Shown here in pieces: positions 1-8,705 of a stretch of DNA of 64,000 nucleotides. A program made the translations under genes and the position numbers. Position 1 is the stretch's first letter. Each line of letters opens with the position of its first letter. The notes beneath the pieces are model-generated. The model was not told the DNA's origin, made no database searches, and saw nothing but the letters and a program-made list of their open reading frames with translations. The DNA lies in assembly GCA_963750255.1 (NCBI GenBank), contig CAVVPZ010000008.1:682001-746000 (forward strand). Direction: 5' to 3'. Origin of the DNA: DATLED01 sp963750255. GTDB taxonomy: Bacteria > Actinomycetota > Acidimicrobiia > Acidimicrobiales > CADCTF01.

Positions 1-441
1 CCCGACGCGGTGGTGGTTCACGTCGCCGGAGCCGTGGCGCAGCCGGGGGTGTACCGGCTCGTCGGAGACGCTCGCGTGGCCGATGCACTCGACGCCGCCG
101 GAGGACCGTCAGCCGATGCCGACCTCGATGCACTCAACCTGGCTGCTCGTCTCGCCGACGCCGAGCGGGTCTACGTGCCCCGGCGGGGAGAAACACCGCC
201 TCCAGTCGCGGGTGGTTCCGCCGGTGGGGGCGGAGCCGCGGCCCCATCGGTGGTCGATCTCAACACCGCCACAGCCGCCCAACTCGAGGACCTTCCCGGC
301 GTCGGGCCAGCGACAGCCGAGGCCATCGTCGCCTACCGCAACGAAAAGGGCAGGTTTCGAACCGTCGACGAGTTATTGGAGGTGCGGGGCATCGGTCCCT
401 CCAAGCTGGCTGCGATCCGTCCGAAGGTGCGGGTCGGGTGA
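1..441 (+). CDS. comEA: ComEA, competence DNA-binding protein (5' truncated by window edge)
   Basis: Helix-hairpin-helix DNA-binding protein that binds double-stranded DNA at the membrane and delivers it to the ComEC channel. The visible part has a SLBB-type domain (VHVAGAVAQPGVYRL), a Gly/Pro linker, and a C-terminal tandem HhH domain (DLNTATAAQLEDLPGVGPATA, then EVRGIGPSKL). The frame is open to the first base of the window, so the N-terminal membrane anchor lies upstream. It overlaps comEC by 4 nt, the usual comEA-comEC arrangement. The family is certain; only the missing N-terminus is unknown. Confidence 0.93.
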   Translation, partial: PDAVVVHVAGAVAQPGVYRLVGDARVADALDAAGGPSADADLDALNLAARLADAERVYVPRRGETPPPVAGGSAGGGGAAAPSVVDLNTATAAQLEDLPGVGPATAEAIVAYRNEKGRFRTVDELLEVRGIGPSKLAAIRPKVRVG

Positions 442-2199
442 ACGACGCCACCGTCGTGGTGCTGGCTGCGGCAGTGATGCTCGGCGCGTGGTGGTCGTAT
501 CCAATTCCGGTTCCGATCGTCGTCGTCGTGATCGCGGCCGCGGTCGTCATCGCCCGTCGACTCCCGACGGCGCTCGTCTTGGCAGGTTTCGTGGCCGCAT
601 CCGCTCTCGGCGCCCGCTCGTGGGATGGACTGCGGTCGGCGCCCACGAGTGGACCGTGGAGCGGACGAGCCACCGTCGTCGCTGACCCGACGCGTTCGTT
701 CGGTTCGGTGCAGATCGAGCTCCGGCTCGCCGACGGATGCCGTGTCCGCGCATCGGCATCGGGTGACGCCGGCGTCATGCTGGGATCGCGCCTGGCCGGA
801 GAGACCGTGCGGGTGGCGGGAACCCTTGCGCCGCTCGGCGACGGATCACGCGCCTATCTCGCCCGCCGTCATGTCGCCAGCCGGCTACGGGTCACCGAGG
901 CCGACCGGCCTGGGGCGGGCGAGCCGGTCGGGCGCTTTGCCAACCAACTGCGCCGCACCCTGACTGCCGGCACGAAATCATTCGACAGTTCGCAGCGCGC
1001 CCTCTTCACCGGACTCGTCCTCGGTGACGATCGCGACCAGTCGGCCGAGGATGTGGCCGACTTTCGGGCTGCCGGGCTGACGCATCTCCTCGCCGTGTCG
1101 GGGCAGAACGTCGCTTTCGTGTTGGCCGTGGCCGCTCCGCTCCTGACCCGGTTGACGTTCCGCCCCGGTTGGTGGTGGGAACGCTTGTGCTTTTCGCCTT
1201 CGGCGTGTTGACGCGGTGGGAGCCGTCGGTGCTCCGTGCCGTCGTGATGGCGGCCATCGCGCTGGTGGCGGCCACGGCCGGACGTCCGACGACGTCGTTG
1301 CGCTCGTTGTCGTTGGCCGTGGCCGCCCTCGTGCTGATCGATCCTCTGTTGGCCGGATCGGTCGGCTTCCTTCTCTCGGTCGGCGCCTGCCGCGGGAATT
1401 GCCGTGGTGGGACCGATGCTCGAGCAACGCGGGGTGCCGACGTCGTTGGCGGTGACCGCCGCCGCCCAGGTCGGCGTGGCGCCGGTGCTCATCCCCGTCT
1501 TCGGGGGCCTGCCGCTGGCGTCGCTGCCAGCCAACCTGTTGGCCGGGCCGGCCGCCGGGCCGGTGATGATGTGGGGTCTCGTCGGTGGCCTGCCCGCTGG
1601 ACTACTGGGTGGGCCGGCCGCCTGGTTGTTGCACCTTCCCACCCGGGGACTGTTGTGGTGGATCGCAGCGGTAGCCCGCTGGGGCGCGTCGCTCCCGCTG
1701 CCCTATATCGACGCACGGTCGGCGGCGGTCGTCGCCGTCTGCGCGGCGGCCGGCGGGCTCGGTCGGTGGTCGGGGCGCCGGTGGGCCGCCCCGGCCGCCG
1801 CCGTGGCGGTCGCCGTGGCCCTCGTGTCGGCGACTGTCGGACCTGCGCCCGACATGACGGGCTTCGAGGTGTCGCCCGGGGCCGCGGTGTGGCGCCGCGA
1901 TGGCGCCGTGGTGGTCGTGGCGGCGGGGAGCGCCGACGGGGGTCGGGTCGTCGACGGGTTGCGGGTCGAGGGCGTGCGTCGTGTCGACCTGCTCGTTCTC
2001 CGGTCGGGTGGAAGTGGTTCTGCCCGCTTGGCTGGAGCGGTCGAACGCCGGCTCGCTCGTCGGCGCCGTGGTGGCGCCCGCCGGTCATCGCGTGCCCGGG
2101 GCCGCCACGCTCGCGGCCGGCCAGCACCTCCGCGCTGGTGCCATCGAGGTGATCGTCGGCGACGGCGGCCCGCCGATCGTCGTCGAGGTCCGCGTGTAG
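438..2199 (+). CDS. comEC: ComEC, DNA internalisation channel (frameshifted)
   Basis: Polytopic membrane protein that translocates single-stranded DNA during natural transformation. The first segment has two N-terminal hydrophobic stretches, an OB-like region and the family signature HLLAVSGQNVAFVLA near residue 225. The frame then changes near 1170, near 1388 (GCC-T-GCC, an extra T) and near 2015, while membrane segments and the C-terminal beta-lactamase-like region continue in the other frames to the stop at 2197-2199. Three indels in one gene with otherwise continuous family features look like consensus errors. The C-terminal metallo-beta-lactamase-like part is short. It starts within the comEA stop (ATGA-type overlap). 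Confidence 0.85.
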
Positions 2200-2211
2200 C
2201 TTCGGCCGGTC

Positions 2212-3048
2212 ATGCGCCTCGCGCTCGGATCGGTCATCCACGACGTCACGACCCGCGCGCTGGTCATGGGGATTCTCAATCGCACGACCGATTCGTTCTA
2301 CGACCAGGGTCGTTACTGGGACTTCGACGCCTTCCTCGGTCTTGCCGCCGACCAGCGTAAAGGAGGGTGCTGACCTGCTCGACGTCGGCGGCGTCAAGGC
2401 CGGTCCCGGGCCCGACGTGGGGGAGGCCGAGGAACTCGACCGCGTCGTGCCCGCCGTCGAGGCGCTGCGCGCCCGATTCGACGTGCCCGTCTCCGTCGAC
2501 ACCTGGCGGGCCTCGGTGGCCGCCGCCGCCTACGCCGCCGGCGCCGTCGTCGGCAACGACATCAGCGGATTTGCCGACCCCGACTATCTGCCTGCGGCCG
2601 CCGCCGCCGGAGCGACGGTGGTGGCCACCCACATCCGGCTCCAGCCCCGGGTGCCCGATCCCGATCCGACGTACCCCGACGGCGTCGTGGTCGTCGGTGG
2701 GCGCGTTCCTCGTGGAGCGCGCCCGTCGGGCCGAGGCCGCCGGCCTGGCGCCCGAGCGGGTGGTGCTCGACGCCGGACTCGACCTGGGCAAGACGGCCGA
2801 GCAGTCGCTCGAACTCCTCCGCGCGTCCGACCGGCTGGCCGCTCTCGGCTACCCGGTGCTGTTGAGCGCTTCCAACAAGACGTTCCTGGGGCGCATTCTC
2901 GATCTCGAGATCGGAGAACGGCAGGCAGCCTCGACGGCGGCGGCCGCGCTCGGCGTGGTGCGCGGCTGTCGAGTGTTGCGCGTCCACGACGTCCGCGGTG
3001 CCCGACAGGTGAGAGATCTGATGGCGGCCATCCTGGAGGGCGCGATGA
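2212..3048 (+). CDS. folP: Dihydropteroate synthase FolP (frameshifted)
   Basis: Condenses p-aminobenzoate with 6-hydroxymethyl-7,8-dihydropterin pyrophosphate in folate synthesis. Visible signatures: MGILNRTTDSF at the N-terminus (pterin site), then KEGADLLDVGG, VSVDTWRASV, NDISGF and LDAGLDLGKT. These lie in three successive frames, with shifts near 2352 (extra C before GTA-AAG) and near 2696 (GGG-C-GCG). The last frame runs into holA without a stop, but the FolP start frame contains a TGA at 3046-3048 that overlaps the holA ATG, so a third shift near the end would restore normal termination. All core motifs are present. Confidence 0.87.
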
Positions 3049-4031
3049 GTACCCCATCCGACTCTCCCGTCGTGCTGATCCGGGGCGACGACGCCGTGCT
3101 GTTGGCCGATGCTGTGCGCAGCCTCGTCTCCGACCTGGTCGGCGATGAGGATGCGTCCCTCGCCGTCGAGGACCTCGACCTCGACGCCAACGCCGACGAC
3201 CGGCTCGGTGCCCTCCTCGATGCCTGCCTCACCCCGCCCTTCCTGACCAGTCGCCGGGTGGTCCTGGCTCGGAATGCGGGCGTGCTCTCGGCCGACGACG
3301 CTGTTCGGCTGATCGAATATCTCGACCAACCCCTCGACTCGACTCGACTGGTGCTCGTCGGTGGGGGCGGGACGGTGCCGGCCAAGCTGGTGACGGCGGT
3401 GAAGAAGGTCGGCTCGGTCATCGACGCCGGCGCCCCGCGGCAGGCCCGTGACCGCACGACTTGGCTGACCGAGCAACTTCGCGCCGCGCCGGTCAAGGTC
3501 GACGCCGCCGCCGGCCACGCCATCGGCGAACACATCGGCCAAGACGTCCACCGACTCAGCGGGATTCTCGAGGTGCTCAAAGGGGTCTACGGCGAGGGCG
3601 CCCACGTCGGGCTCGCGCAGGTCGAGCCCTTCCTCGGCGAGGCCGGAGGCGTCGCACCGTGGGACCTCACCGACGCCGTCGACAAGGGCGACCAGGCGTC
3701 GGCCCTGTCGTTGCTGCACCGGTTCCTCGCCGGCGGGCACGCCTTGGTCGTCATCTCGACCTTGCATCGGCACTACGGCCAGATGCTGCGCCTCGACGGC
3801 TCCGGCGCCCGCAACGAGAAGGACGCGGCGGCGGTGCTGGGGCTCAAGGGCAGCACGTTCCCGGCCAAGAAGGCCTTGGACGGGGCGCGACGAATGGGTT
3901 CGGCACCGGTCCGCCGCGCCATCGTGCTCGTGGCCGAAGCCGACCTCGACCTCCGGGGCCAGAAGTCATGGCCCGACCGGATGATCATGGAGGTGCTCGT
4001 CACCCGACTCTGCCTTCTGGCCCGCCGCTAG
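3045..4031 (+). CDS. holA: DNA polymerase III delta subunit (clamp loader)
   Basis: 328-residue HolA-type protein that opens the beta clamp as part of the clamp-loader complex. The N-terminus has the divergent nucleotide-fold pattern (VVLIRGDDAVLLADAV), then the region TSRRVVLARNAG and a C-terminal helical domain with KKALDGARRM and LDLRGQKSWPDR, typical of actinobacterial HolA. The ATG at 3045 was chosen because it overlaps the expected folP stop (ATGA). The frame is intact. The sequence shows no Walker A GKT, as usual for delta. Confidence 0.86.
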   Translation: MSTPSDSPVVLIRGDDAVLLADAVRSLVSDLVGDEDASLAVEDLDLDANADDRLGALLDACLTPPFLTSRRVVLARNAGVLSADDAVRLIEYLDQPLDSTRLVLVGGGGTVPAKLVTAVKKVGSVIDAGAPRQARDRTTWLTEQLRAAPVKVDAAAGHAIGEHIGQDVHRLSGILEVLKGVYGEGAHVGLAQVEPFLGEAGGVAPWDLTDAVDKGDQASALSLLHRFLAGGHALVVISTLHRHYGQMLRLDGSGARNEKDAAAVLGLKGSTFPAKKALDGARRMGSAPVRRAIVLVAEADLDLRGQKSWPDRMIMEVLVTRLCLLARR

Positions 4032-4044
4032 GGTCGGCCCTCAC

Positions 4045-5376
4045 ATGCCTACGACGACGGCTCGAACCCGCAAGATCCCCGCCCCAGCGCTGGCCATCGA
4101 ACGCTTCACCCTTGCCAACGGGCTGCGGGTCGTCCTCGGACCCGACCGCAGCGCACCTGCGGTGGCGATCACCGTGAATTACGACGTCGGGTTCCGAAGC
4201 GAACCCGAGGGCCGCACGGGATTCGCGCACCTCTTCGAACACCTCATGTTCCAGGGCAGCACCAACCTCGAAAAGGGTGAGGCCGACAAGCTCATCGAAG
4301 GCAACGGCGGGGTGCTCAACGGCAGCACCCGGAGCGACTACACCAACTACATCTCGATGCTCCCGAGCAACGCCCTCGAGCTCGGTCTCTTCCTCGAAGC
4401 CGACCGGATGCGCAGCACACGCATCGACGACGAGAACCTCCAGAACCAGATCGACGTGGTCAAGGAAGAGATCCGGGTCAACGTCCTCAACCGGCCCTAT
4501 GGCGGGTTCCCGTGGATCGACCTGCCGCCGATCATGTTCGACAGCTTCCACAACGCCCACAACGGCTATGGCAGCTTCGTCGACCTCGAGGCTGCCACCG
4601 TCGACGACGCCCGCGACTTCTTCCAGACGTTCTACGCCCCGGCCAACGCCCAGCTGAGCGTGACCGGTGACTTCGACGTGGCCGCCATCACCCGTCTCAT
4701 CGAGACCCATTTCGGCGACATCGATGGCCGTCCTGCCCCGCCGCTCCCTGACGTCGGCGAACCCCGGCCGACAACCGAGCGGCGGGCCGTCCAATACGAC
4801 GCCATGGCGCCGATGCCGGCACTCGCCGCCGGATACCGCGTGCCCGACCCGCTCCACGCCGTCGACGAGTATCTCGCCGCCGTCGTGCTGATCGAGGTGT
4901 TGACCGACGGTGAGGCTTCTCGCCTTCACCAACGTCTCGTCAAGGACGACCGGCTGGCCAGTCACATCGGCGGCATGGTCGGCACCTTCGGCGACCCGTT
5001 CGACGTGCGCGATCCGACGATGCTGCAGTTGCTCGCCTATCACCCCGGGGGCACGGCCGACGCCGTCTTGGCGGCCTGCGACGACGAGATCGCCCGCGTC
5101 GTGTCCGACGGGCTCGAGGACGAGGAACTCCAACGAGTGCAGACGAGCTTGGTGTCGGGGCACCTGCGTCGCCTCGACAGCCTTCAGCAGCGGTCGATGT
5201 TCATGGCCACCCTCGAACAACAGCGAAGTCGAGCCGAACTCGTGAACGAACTGCCGGCGCTCATCGGCGCAGTGACGGCCGACGCCGTTGTCGTCGCCGC
5301 GGGTGAGTGGCTCCGGCCCGACCAGCGGGCCGTGCTCGAGGTCCGTCCCGGATCGGGAGAGGGGGCCGGTCGATGA
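4045..5376 (+). CDS. M16 family zinc metallopeptidase, catalytic subunit
   Basis: 443-residue pitrilysin/processing-peptidase family protein. The inverted zinc motif HxxEH is at residues 62-66 (HLFEH), and the third ligand is likely one of the glutamates at 141-142 (KEEIRVN). Both M16 halves of the fold are present. The stop TGA overlaps the ATG of the next M16 gene, which lacks the zinc motif, so the two probably form an alpha/beta heterodimer like mitochondrial processing peptidase. The substrate is unknown. The frame is intact over 1.3 kb, in contrast to folP and comEC upstream. Confidence 0.9.
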   Translation: MPTTTARTRKIPAPALAIERFTLANGLRVVLGPDRSAPAVAITVNYDVGFRSEPEGRTGFAHLFEHLMFQGSTNLEKGEADKLIEGNGGVLNGSTRSDYTNYISMLPSNALELGLFLEADRMRSTRIDDENLQNQIDVVKEEIRVNVLNRPYGGFPWIDLPPIMFDSFHNAHNGYGSFVDLEAATVDDARDFFQTFYAPANAQLSVTGDFDVAAITRLIETHFGDIDGRPAPPLPDVGEPRPTTERRAVQYDAMAPMPALAAGYRVPDPLHAVDEYLAAVVLIEVLTDGEASRLHQRLVKDDRLASHIGGMVGTFGDPFDVRDPTMLQLLAYHPGGTADAVLAACDDEIARVVSDGLEDEELQRVQTSLVSGHLRRLDSLQQRSMFMATLEQQRSRAELVNELPALIGAVTADAVVVAAGEWLRPDQRAVLEVRPGSGEGAGR

Positions 5377-6752
5377 GCCCGACCCGAACCTCCAAGCCCA
5401 CCACCGCTCCCCGGCCTGAACTGGTCGGCATCGTTCCCGAGGTGCCGCCGCTTCGAGCCGTGAAGCTCCCGACCGTTGTCGAGCGCACCCTCGACAACGG
5501 GCTGCGCATCGTCGCTGCCCGTCGTTCGGGCGTGCCCCGGCTCGAGGCTCGGCTCCTGGTGCCTTCGGCCCGTGACGGCAAAGCCCCCGACGGCGCCAAG
5601 GCGCTCGTCTTCGCCCGCACGCTCCTGTCGGGAACTGCGTCGCGCAGCAGCCTCGACATTGCCCGTGAGCTTCAGTCGCTGGGCGGCAACCTCGACGCCG
5701 ATGTCGACGCCGAGGACTTCGTGCTCCACGGGTCGACGCTGACCACCGAACTTCCTCGGTTCTTGGCCCTCCTGAGCGAAGTGCTCACCGAGGCCACCCA
5801 CCCCGACGACGAAGTCGCGCTCCAGCGCGAGGTGGCCGCCCAGGAGATCACGCTGGCGCTGAGTCAGCCGGCGACGCTGGCTCGCCAAGCCCTGTTGGCC
5901 CGGCTGTTCGGGTCGCATCCCTACGGCGACCCGCTGCCCTCGTCGGAGTCAGTCGAGTCGGTCAAGGCGTCGCAGGTCCGCAAGATCGGGGCCAAGCGGT
6001 TACGCCCCGAGGGCGCAATCCTCGTCCTCGTCGGCGACGTGCCCGCCAATCGTGCGCTCGACCTCGCCGAGGGCGCCTTCGCCAGTTGGCCCGCCGGCGG
6101 TGGCGAGCCGGGCCTCCGTGCGCCGTCGTTCGCGGCTCCCGGCCCGACGTTGCTGATCGACCGGCCCGGGGCGGTGCAGACCAACGTGCGATTGGGCGGA
6201 CCCGCCGTAGGTCGGACTCATCCCGATTACCCCCAGTTGGCGCTGGCCAACTTGATCTTCGGTGGCTACTTCGTCTCCCGGCTGGTCGACAACATCCGAG
6301 AGCGCCGCGGCTACACCTACTCGCCCGGGAGCGGGGTGTCCCAGCAGCGCAAGGCGGCGTACTTCGCCATTCGGGCCGAAGTCGGCACCGAGGTCACGGC
6401 CCCGGCATTGGTCGAGATCCACTACGAGCTCCGCCGGATGCTGGCCGGTCCGATCGACGAAGCCGAGATGCTCTCGGCCAAGCGGTATCTCTCGGGCACG
6501 TCCAGCATGGGCATCCAGACCCAGGCCGGACTGGCCGGAGCACTGGCCGGCCTCGCCGTCAACGGCCTTCCCGTCGAACACCTGCGGGAGTTCCCGGCCC
6601 GGGTCGAGGCGCTCACCGCCGACGAGGTGATCGAAGCCGCCCGGTTGTACCTCGATCCCCGCAAGCTCGACACCGTGCTCGTGGGCGATGCCAGCCAGAT
6701 CCAGGCCGGCGTCGAGGCGCTTGGTGACGTCGAGGTCGAAGCCGCTGAGTGA
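5373..6752 (+). CDS. M16 family peptidase, non-catalytic partner subunit
   Basis: 459-residue M16 homologue, started at ATG 5373 because it overlaps the stop of the upstream M16 gene by 4 nt. At the place of HxxEH the sequence reads KALVFARTLLSGT, so the zinc ligands are absent. The conserved M16 segment with the R/Y pair and glycine-rich loop is kept (NIRERRGYTYSPGS). This pairing of an active and an inactive half is standard for bacterial two-subunit M16 systems. Translation coupling suggests equal stoichiometry. Confidence 0.88.
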   Translation: MSPTRTSKPTTAPRPELVGIVPEVPPLRAVKLPTVVERTLDNGLRIVAARRSGVPRLEARLLVPSARDGKAPDGAKALVFARTLLSGTASRSSLDIARELQSLGGNLDADVDAEDFVLHGSTLTTELPRFLALLSEVLTEATHPDDEVALQREVAAQEITLALSQPATLARQALLARLFGSHPYGDPLPSSESVESVKASQVRKIGAKRLRPEGAILVLVGDVPANRALDLAEGAFASWPAGGGEPGLRAPSFAAPGPTLLIDRPGAVQTNVRLGGPAVGRTHPDYPQLALANLIFGGYFVSRLVDNIRERRGYTYSPGSGVSQQRKAAYFAIRAEVGTEVTAPALVEIHYELRRMLAGPIDEAEMLSAKRYLSGTSSMGIQTQAGLAGALAGLAVNGLPVEHLREFPARVEALTADEVIEAARLYLDPRKLDTVLVGDASQIQAGVEALGDVEVEAAE

Positions 6753-6792
6753 CGGGGGTGGCGCCACCAGCCCATTCGACATGATCGGCCGC

Positions 6793-7440
6793 ATGGCCAT
6801 CCAAGAGGCGATCGTCTCCGACACCCTCTCGCACGTCGAGGTGTACACGTTCAAGGGCCTGCTCACCATGCTCTGGCACGGCGACCGCGATGCCGAGCGG
6901 GTGGTGGTGATGGCGGGCGGCGCCATGGGCGGTCTGCTCGGACCGTCCGACGGCGCCTACCACGACCTCGGCGTCGCCTTCGCCGAGCAGGGCATCGGGG
7001 TGATCCGCGTCGGGTATCGGATGCCGAACGACCTCAACGAGTGCATCCTCGATGTGGCGGCCGCCTGCGACCTCGCCGCTCGAGCGGGCGGCGAACGGTT
7101 CGTGACCGTCGGACACTCGTTCGGCGGCGCCGTGGCGGTCGGAGCGGGCATCGCCCTTCCGGCCCACGTCGTCGGCGTCGTCACCTTGGCCACCCAGTCA
7201 GCAGGGTGCGAGCAGGCCGAGCGGCTGTGGCCGAAGCCACTGCTCCTCCTCCACGGTTCCAACGACGAGATCCTGCCGGTCATGTGCAGCGAGGTCGTCT
7301 CGGCCCTCGCCGGCGGGGGCGAACTCGTGGTGATTCCGGGCGCCGGTCACCTGCTCAACACGGCGGGCGCGAACGAGATCGTCCGCCACAAGTTGCTCGA
7401 ATGGATCCCGCCGGTGTTAGCCGGCGGCGCTCCGGGCTAG
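6793..7440 (+). CDS. Alpha/beta hydrolase family protein
   Basis: Roughly 215-residue single-domain hydrolase. The nucleophile elbow GHSFGG is visible, followed by a candidate acid in NDEILP and a histidine in PGAGHLL, giving a complete Ser-Asp-His triad. The oxyanion region is MAGGAMGG. The ATG at 6793 starts the folded domain; an ATG at 6781 is an alternative. The family includes dienelactone-hydrolase-like and small carboxylesterase proteins, and no substrate can be assigned. Its stop converges on and overlaps that of rpsT on the other strand. Confidence 0.75.
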   Translation: MAIQEAIVSDTLSHVEVYTFKGLLTMLWHGDRDAERVVVMAGGAMGGLLGPSDGAYHDLGVAFAEQGIGVIRVGYRMPNDLNECILDVAAACDLAARAGGERFVTVGHSFGGAVAVGAGIALPAHVVGVVTLATQSAGCEQAERLWPKPLLLLHGSNDEILPVMCSEVVSALAGGGELVVIPGAGHLLNTAGANEIVRHKLLEWIPPVLAGGAPG

Positions 7441-7703
7441 GCCTCGGAGGAGAGCGAGGCGATCCGCTTCATCAGGCGGCTCTTGCGACGAGCGGCCTGG
7501 TTTTTGTGGATGATGCCCTTGGCGGCAGCCTTGTCCAGCCGCTTGATCGCCAGCTTGGTGGCGTCGGCGTCGGGCGTGGCCTCGGTGGCCAGGGTCACGG
7601 CGGACTTGACGCGCGTCTTGATCTCGGACTTGGCCGCCTTGTTGCGAAGGCGACGGGTCTCGTTCTGCTTGTTGCGCTTGATCTGCGATTTGATGTTTGC
7701 CAC
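7437..7703 (-). CDS. rpsT: 30S ribosomal protein S20
   Basis: 88-residue basic helical protein that binds 16S rRNA in the small subunit. The N-terminus MANIKSQIKRNKQNE and the motif KRLDKAAAKGIIHKNQAARRKSRL split over the last third are diagnostic of S20. The length matches the family. It is transcribed convergently with the upstream hydrolase and divergently from the dehydrogenase at 7746. Lying next to holA and lepA is a common bacterial neighbourhood for rpsT. Confidence 0.97.
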   Translation of the reverse strand: MANIKSQIKRNKQNETRRLRNKAAKSEIKTRVKSAVTLATEATPDADATKLAIKRLDKAAAKGIIHKNQAARRKSRLMKRIASLSSEA

Positions 7704-7745
7704 GGGGGAGAGACGTTACCTGCTCGGCGGTAGGTTCTCCAACCC

Positions 7746-8675
7746 ATGGATGCTCCCCGTGTCGCCATCGCGCCCGACCCGGTCGCCGGGTGGGTGCGAG
7801 CTGCGGTCGAAGCGGGGGGCGGCGTCGTCGTCGACGACCGTTCCGAGGCGGACGCACTCGTGTGGATGGCCCCCCACGGCGCCGAGGATCTGCGGGCGGT
7901 GCTGGCCGGCGCGCCCGGGGTCCGATGGGTCCAGCTGCCATGGGCGGGGGTCGAGGAGTTCGCCGCCCGGGGGGTGTTCGACGATCAGCGCCAATGGACC
8001 TGCGGCAAAGGCGTCTACGCCGAGCCGGTCGCCGAGCACGCGCTCGCCCTCGCGCTCGCCGGTCTCCGGCACGTACCTGAGCGCGTGCGGGCCACCTCCT
8101 GGGGTGAGCAAGGCGGGGCGCAGCCTCTTCGACGCCGAGGTCACGATTCTCGGCGCCGGGGGGATCACGGCGATCCTGGTTGACCTGCTCCGACCGATGC
8201 GCGCCTCGGTGACGGTGGTGCGGCGCGGACGCGGCCATCGCGTTCCCGGGCGCCACTCCGCACCCTCGGGATCGCCGATCTCCACCAAGCGCTTCCCGGT
8301 GCGGCAGTCGTGGTTTTGGCACTGGCGCTGACCCCCGACACCGTCGGCGTGATCGGCGCCCCCGAGCTGAAGGCGATGGATTCGGATGCTTGGCTGGTCA
8401 ACGTGGCTCGTGGGCGCCATGTCGACACCGACGCCCTCGTCCGAGCGCTTGATGAAGGGTGGATCGCTGGCGCCGCACTCGACGTGACCGACCCCGAGCC
8501 CCTGCGCAACGGCCATCCGCTGTGGTCGCGGGCCAATGTGATCATCACGCCCCATACGGCCAACACCCAGGAGATGGCCCGCCCGCTGCTCTCGGCCCGT
8601 ATCACCGAGAACGTCCGTCGCTTCATTTCTGGCGACCCGTTGATCGGTTCGGTCGACGGGGCGCTCGGCTACTGA
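7746..8675 (+). CDS. D-isomer-specific 2-hydroxyacid dehydrogenase family protein (frameshifted)
   Basis: NAD(P)-dependent dehydrogenase of the phosphoglycerate dehydrogenase-like superfamily. The first frame carries the substrate-domain start, the second the nucleotide-binding glycine motif (TILGAGGIT), and the last the segment LVNVARGRHVDTDAL, then GAALDVTDPEP with the catalytic acid region and ITPHTAN with the active-site histidine. Shifts occur near 8110 and between 8220 and 8300. The domain order is complete, so the gene is probably intact in the organism. The substrate is unassigned. Confidence 0.82.
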
Positions 8676-8705
8676 CGACTCGCCGGTAGCCTCGCGGCGA
8701 TCCCC

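Noticed and set aside
2367..4031. FolP-HolA fusion protein
   Set aside because: The folP end frame runs into holA only because of upstream insertions; the original folP frame has a TGA at 3046-3048 that overlaps the holA ATG.
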